DNA from: Bacteroidetes bacterium UBA6661 | Lineage (GTDB): Bacteria > Bacteroidota > Bacteroidia > AKYH767-A > OLB10 | Direction: 5' to 3' | Length of the DNA: 8,322 nt | Assembly (NCBI GenBank): GCA_002455375.1 | Contig: DKKR01000070.1 | Span: forward strand, 1-8,322 | Part shown: one piece after another, positions 5,940 to 8,322 of the stretch | Position numbering within the stretch: the first letter of the stretch is position 1 | Layout: each line of letters begins with the position of its first letter | The notes under the pieces: generated by a model | The model's database searches: none | The model's input: only the letters and a program-made list of their open reading frames with translations | Told to the model about the DNA's origin: nothing | Program-made: the position numbers and the translations under genes

Positions 5940-5954
5940 TTCAGGAATCCTGAA
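5940..5954. repeat. 15-base perfect palindrome, candidate operator
   Basis: TTCAGGA (5940-5946) and TCCTGAA (5948-5954) are exact reverse complements around a single A. It lies in the divergent region, 155 bases from the PAS start and 83 bases upstream of the bacilliredoxin -7 element. The 1-base centre is too small for an RNA hairpin of full length, so a dimeric DNA-binding regulator is the more natural reading. Confidence 0.4.
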
Positions 5955-6036
5955 GTGTAAAAAATATTGTAAGAAACCTAAACAAAGTGCTGCAAAATCT
6001 GTTTTCAGAACTGAATAACAAATAAGAGTATTTATA

Positions 6037-6044
6037 TACTTTTG
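6037..6044 (+). promoter_or_regulatory. -7 promoter element of the bacilliredoxin gene
   Basis: TACTTTTG matches TAnnTTTG exactly and ends 17 bases before the ATG at 6062, giving a short leader of about 10-12 bases. A clear -33 TTTG at 19-21 bases upstream is not present. No Shine-Dalgarno sequence precedes the ATG, as is usual in this phylum. Confidence 0.6.
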
Positions 6045-6061
6045 CAAAAAATAATTTAGAA

Positions 6062-6478
6062 ATGCCGTATCCGGAACAATTATGCGCACCCATGCGCCAA
6101 GAATTAACCAATGTAGGTTTTGAGGAGTTAAAAACCACTTCAGACGTTGAAGCATCATTGCCAAACAGTAAGGGAACAGTGCTGTTGGTTATAAACTCAG
6201 TATGCGGATGTGCTGCAGGAACAGCACGGCCGGGCGTAACACTTTCATTAAGAGGCGATAAAAAACCGGGTAAATTGGTTACAGTCTTTGCAGGACAAGA
6301 TGTTGAAGCAACTGCACAAGCCAGAAAATACACCTTACCTTATCCACCTTCATCGCCTTGCATTGCTTTATTTAAGGATGGTGAGTTGGTTCATTTTGTA
6401 GAACGCCATCATATTGAAGGCCGCTCGGCTGAAATGATTGCAGAGAATCTGAAGGCGGCTTACGAAGAATTTTGTTGA
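6062..6478 (+). CDS. BrxA/BrxB-family bacilliredoxin (YphP/YqiW type)
   Basis: Thioredoxin-fold protein of 138 residues whose family reduces mixed disulfides between proteins and bacillithiol. The diagnostic active site is Cys48-Gly-Cys50 in NSVCGCAAGTARPG, instead of the CxxC of thioredoxin. Other family landmarks are the N-terminal MPYPEQLCAPMRQEL, the central TVFAGQDVEATAQARKY, and PYPPSSPCIALFKDGELVHF followed by RHHIEGRSAEMIAENL. The chain ends on a Cys. It is cytoplasmic, with no signal peptide. It has its own -7 element and a terminator after the stop, so it is probably a single-gene unit. If the host makes bacillithiol, it serves thiol repair. Bacillithiol genes are not in this window, so that link is inferred. 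BrxA and BrxB cannot be told apart here. Confidence 0.92.
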   Translation: MPYPEQLCAPMRQELTNVGFEELKTTSDVEASLPNSKGTVLLVINSVCGCAAGTARPGVTLSLRGDKKPGKLVTVFAGQDVEATAQARKYTLPYPPSSPCIALFKDGELVHFVERHHIEGRSAEMIAENLKAAYEEFC

Positions 6479-6486
6479 CCACATTT

Positions 6487-6526
6487 ACTGCAGAGGCAAT
6501 CTTTGCAGTTGATGTTTTAGGTTTTT
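6487..6526 (+). terminator. Terminator after the bacilliredoxin gene
   Basis: ACTGCAGAG (6487-6495) pairs with CTTTGCAGT (6501-6509), nine pairs including one G-U, around a 5-base loop. It begins 8 bases after the stop and is followed by TGATGTTTTAGGTTTTT, a broken T tract. Confidence 0.6.
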
Positions 6527-6534
6527 AAAGTTAT

Positions 6535-6581
6535 TAATGGCTATTTTTGTTTATCGAATAGAAAAACAGAATTAGCCATTA
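6535..6581. repeat. Spaced inverted repeat around the yifB promoter
   Basis: TAATGGCTA (6535-6543) and TAGCCATTA (6573-6581) are perfect 9-base inverted copies 29 bases apart. The left arm overlaps the -7 element at 6542-6549, and the right arm ends 9 bases before the yifB ATG. Because the left arm lies upstream of the expected start of transcription, it fits two bound repressor sites or a DNA loop better than an RNA hairpin. A read-through transcript from the bacilliredoxin gene could fold it. Confidence 0.4.
6542..6549 (+). promoter_or_regulatory. -7 promoter element of yifB
   Basis: TATTTTTG matches TAnnTTTG exactly, 41 bases before the ATG at 6591, giving a leader of about 35 bases. No -33 TTTG is present at the usual distance; the nearest TTG motifs at 6502-6511 are about 30 bases away. 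Confidence 0.5.
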
Positions 6582-6590
6582 TTATTTTAT

Positions 6591-8129
6591 ATGCTTGTTA
6601 AAACTTACGGCTGTGCAGTCTATGGAATCAATGCCACACCAATAACGGTAGAAGTAAATGTTGATCAGGGAACCAAATTTTTTCATGTTGGCTTGCCCGA
6701 TAATGCTGTAAAAGAAAGCCATCAGCGCATTGAAGCTGCATTGAAAAATACAGGTTTTAAAATGCCCGGAAAAAAAGTCGTAGTAAACATGGCCCCTGCA
6801 GACATTCGCAAAGAAGGCTCGGCTTATGATTTAACTATTGCTATGGGAATTCTTTCTGCAAGCCAGCAGATTGTTGCCGAAAATATTGAGCAATATATTA
6901 TCATGGGCGAACTTTCACTCGATGGCAGCCTGCAACCCATAAAAGGAGCATTGCCAATAGCAATTGAAGCACGCAAACATGGGTTTAAAGGTTTTTTTCT
7001 GCCACAACAAAATGCAAGAGAGGCCGCTATTGTTGATTCGCTTGATGTGTATGGTATCAGTAATATCAAAGAGGTTATAGACTTTTTCACCGGTGAAGCT
7101 ACTTTACAGCCTGTTGTGATTAATACACGCGATGAGTTTTATTCTGCACAAATAAAAAGTGAGTTTGATTTCTGTGATGTTAAAGGTCAGGAAAACATTA
7201 AACGTTCGCTGGAAATTGCAGCAGCAGGAGGGCACAATGTAATATTGATTGGTCCGCCCGGTGCAGGTAAAACCATGCTGGCAAAGCGGCTTCCAACCAT
7301 ATTACCGCCATTGACATTGCATGAGGCATTGGAAACCACAAAAATTCATTCTGTTGCCGGCAAAATGGGCAAGCAGGCATCATTAATTTCCATTCGTCCA
7401 TTCAGATCTCCACATCATACCATTAGCGATGTTGCACTGGTTGGCGGGGGCGGAATTCCACAGCCCGGAGAAATATCGTTAGCACACAATGGCGTTTTGT
7501 TTTTAGACGAATTGCCTGAGTTTAAGCGAACCGTACTTGAAGTGATGCGACAGCCACTTGAAGAACGCAGGGTGACAATTTCAAGAGCAAAATTTTCTGT
7601 AGAATATCCTGCCAGTTTTATGCTTGTAGCTTCTATGAACCCATGCCCCTGTGGATTTTTTAATCATCCAGAAAAAGAATGTGTTTGTGCTCCGGGTATT
7701 GTTCAGCGCTATCTCAGTAAAATTTCAGGGCCATTGCTCGACAGGATTGACCTGCATGTTGAAGTTACACCGGTTTCTTTTTCAGAGCTATCGAAAAAGC
7801 GTGTCTCCGAAAAGAGCGAAGACATCAGAAAAAGAGTCGTTGAAGCACGGGTAATTCAGGAGGAAAGATATAAAGAACATGACGGTGTTTACTGTAATGC
7901 ACAGATGAGCAGTAAGATGTTACACGACATCTGCCGTATTTCTGATGAGGGTAATCAACTGCTAAAGACTGCAATGGAGAAATTAGGTCTTTCGGCAAGG
8001 GCCTACGACAGAATATTAAAAGTATCTCGAACGATAGCCGATTTAGCTGCCAGCCCTGATATAAAAACCGAGCATCTTGCAGAGGCAATACACTTCAGAA
8101 GTTTAGATCGCGAAGGCTGGGCAGGATAA
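6591..8129 (+). CDS. yifB: YifB/ComM-family Mg-chelatase-like AAA+ ATPase
   Basis: A 512-residue, full-length member of the YifB family, whose characterised homologue ComM is a hexameric branch-migration helicase that helps integrate DNA during natural transformation. The N-terminal ribosomal-S5/Lon-like domain spans about 1-170 (VGLPDNAVKESHQRIEAAL, then VVVNMAPADIRKEGSAYDL). The AAA+ core has Walker A GPPGAGKT at 221-228 (Lys227) and Walker B VLFLDELPEF with Asp306-Glu307. Next comes ASMNPCPCGFF with a following CVC that completes the family's Cys cluster, and then the arginine-finger segment SGPLLDRIDLHVEV. The C-terminal lid domain contains SARAYDRILKVSRTIADL starting at 468. It has its own -7 element. 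No other competence gene is in the window, so a role in DNA uptake here is an inference from the family. Confidence 0.95.
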   Translation: MLVKTYGCAVYGINATPITVEVNVDQGTKFFHVGLPDNAVKESHQRIEAALKNTGFKMPGKKVVVNMAPADIRKEGSAYDLTIAMGILSASQQIVAENIEQYIIMGELSLDGSLQPIKGALPIAIEARKHGFKGFFLPQQNAREAAIVDSLDVYGISNIKEVIDFFTGEATLQPVVINTRDEFYSAQIKSEFDFCDVKGQENIKRSLEIAAAGGHNVILIGPPGAGKTMLAKRLPTILPPLTLHEALETTKIHSVAGKMGKQASLISIRPFRSPHHTISDVALVGGGGIPQPGEISLAHNGVLFLDELPEFKRTVLEVMRQPLEERRVTISRAKFSVEYPASFMLVASMNPCPCGFFNHPEKECVCAPGIVQRYLSKISGPLLDRIDLHVEVTPVSFSELSKKRVSEKSEDIRKRVVEARVIQEERYKEHDGVYCNAQMSSKMLHDICRISDEGNQLLKTAMEKLGLSARAYDRILKVSRTIADLAASPDIKTEHLAEAIHFRSLDREGWAG

Positions 8130-8136
8130 AAAAACG

Positions 8137-8157
8137 GGTTAAAATTTTTTTTTAACC
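8137..8157 (+). terminator. Possible weak terminator after yifB
   Basis: GGTTAAAA (8137-8144) and TTTTAACC (8150-8157) form an 8-pair, AT-rich stem around TTTTT, 7 bases after the yifB stop. It is followed by A residues rather than T, so its strength on the plus strand is doubtful. The same A and T tracts may act as an upstream element of the tRNA promoter. Confidence 0.35.
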
Positions 8158-8166
8158 AAAAAAAGC

Positions 8167-8174
8167 TATTTTTG
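8167..8174 (+). promoter_or_regulatory. -7 promoter element for the tRNA transcript
   Basis: TATTTTTG followed by C matches TAnnTTTG exactly and is preceded by T9 and A7 tracts, a context common for stable-RNA promoters in this phylum. Transcription would start near 8181, about 110 bases before the tRNA. Confidence 0.55.
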
Positions 8175-8292
8175 CCGTCCCTTTACAAACGTGTTCGTGA
8201 TTACACGTGCTTTAGTTCCGATTGTTTTCGGAATGGTTAGAGTTAAGAAAAACATTTTTCTGTCTTAGGGCAGAAATTCTTAAGAGGTAAAT
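8175..8292 (+). other. Hairpin-rich leader before the tRNA
   Basis: No ORF is seen. Three consecutive perfect stems can be drawn: ACGTGT/ACACGT (8189-8194 with 8203-8208), TTCCGA/TCGGAA (8216-8221 with 8228-8233), and AGAAAAA/TTTTTCT (8246-8252 with 8255-8261). This could be a processed tRNA leader or a small separate RNA. The sequence does not match an RNA family I recognise. Confidence 0.35.
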
Positions 8293-8322
8293 TCCTCCTT
8301 AGCTCAGCTGGTTAGAGCACAT
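8293..8322 (+). tRNA. 5' end of a tRNA, probably tRNA-Asn, cut by window edge
   Basis: TCCTCCT (8293-8299) is a 7-base acceptor strand, followed by T8 and A9. The D arm has GCTC (8302-8305) pairing with GAGC (8315-8318) around the conserved AGCTGGTTA loop. Then come A26 and the first three bases of the anticodon stem. The anticodon lies outside the window. The 5' T and overall sequence resemble Bacteroidota tRNA-Asn, but the identity is inferred from memory of such genes. Confidence 0.85.

Noticed and set aside
5941..6333. Minus-strand ORFs opposite the bacilliredoxin gene
   Set aside because: They lie antisense to a clearly recognised CGC-motif protein and show no protein-like features.
6591..8129. 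True magnesium chelatase subunit ChlI/BchI or Lon protease
   Set aside because: The Lon-like N-terminal domain fused to AAA+ with the NPCPCG cysteine cluster is the YifB/ComM arrangement, and there are no chlorophyll or porphyrin genes around it.

Overview
The window looks like an ordinary chromosomal segment from a member of the Bacteroidota, probably near the Chitinophagales/Sphingobacteriales. Four things point there. The DNA is AT-rich. Shine-Dalgarno sites are largely absent and several starts carry the TAnnTTTG type of -7 promoter element. An IPExxxVDY-family gene sits directly before pyruvate kinase. The tRNA and YifB sequences are also of that type. No mobile element, CRISPR array or known defence system can be seen. 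The genus is an inference and cannot be fixed from the sequence alone.

Layout from left to right. Bases 1-97 form a locally GC-rich, repeat-containing edge with no gene. Bases 98-1236 hold two adjacent minus-strand genes, a small lipoprotein and an unrecognised protein upstream of it. Each is readable only if one single-base frameshift is allowed, so this is either a decaying accessory locus or a stretch with base-calling errors. A 313-base gap (1237-1549) is followed by a small lysine-rich plus-strand ORF (1550-1690), which ends inside a hairpin that probably terminates transcription from both sides. Bases 1701-4011 are a tight minus-strand operon: IPExxxVDY-family protein, then pyk, then recX, with 2-base gaps. 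A divergent plus-strand tadA-like deaminase (4073-4522) meets a minus-strand signalling cassette tail to tail, sharing the bases CTAG for both stop codons.

The signalling cassette (4519-5784) is the most unusual part. It encodes a PAS-domain protein, then a histidine-kinase-type ATPase, then a stand-alone receiver protein. The first two genes overlap as ATGA. Together they look like a sensor kinase cut in two, with the phosphoacceptor H-box region absent from both halves. This is either an unusual split signalling module or a kinase gene damaged by an internal deletion.

The right part carries a BrxA/BrxB-type bacilliredoxin (6062-6478) with its own promoter and terminator. It is followed by a full-length YifB/ComM AAA+ ATPase (6591-8129), then a promoter, a hairpin-rich leader and the first 30 bases of a tRNA, probably tRNA-Asn, cut by the window edge. 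Several short perfect inverted repeats lie in the intergenic regions and may be regulator binding sites.
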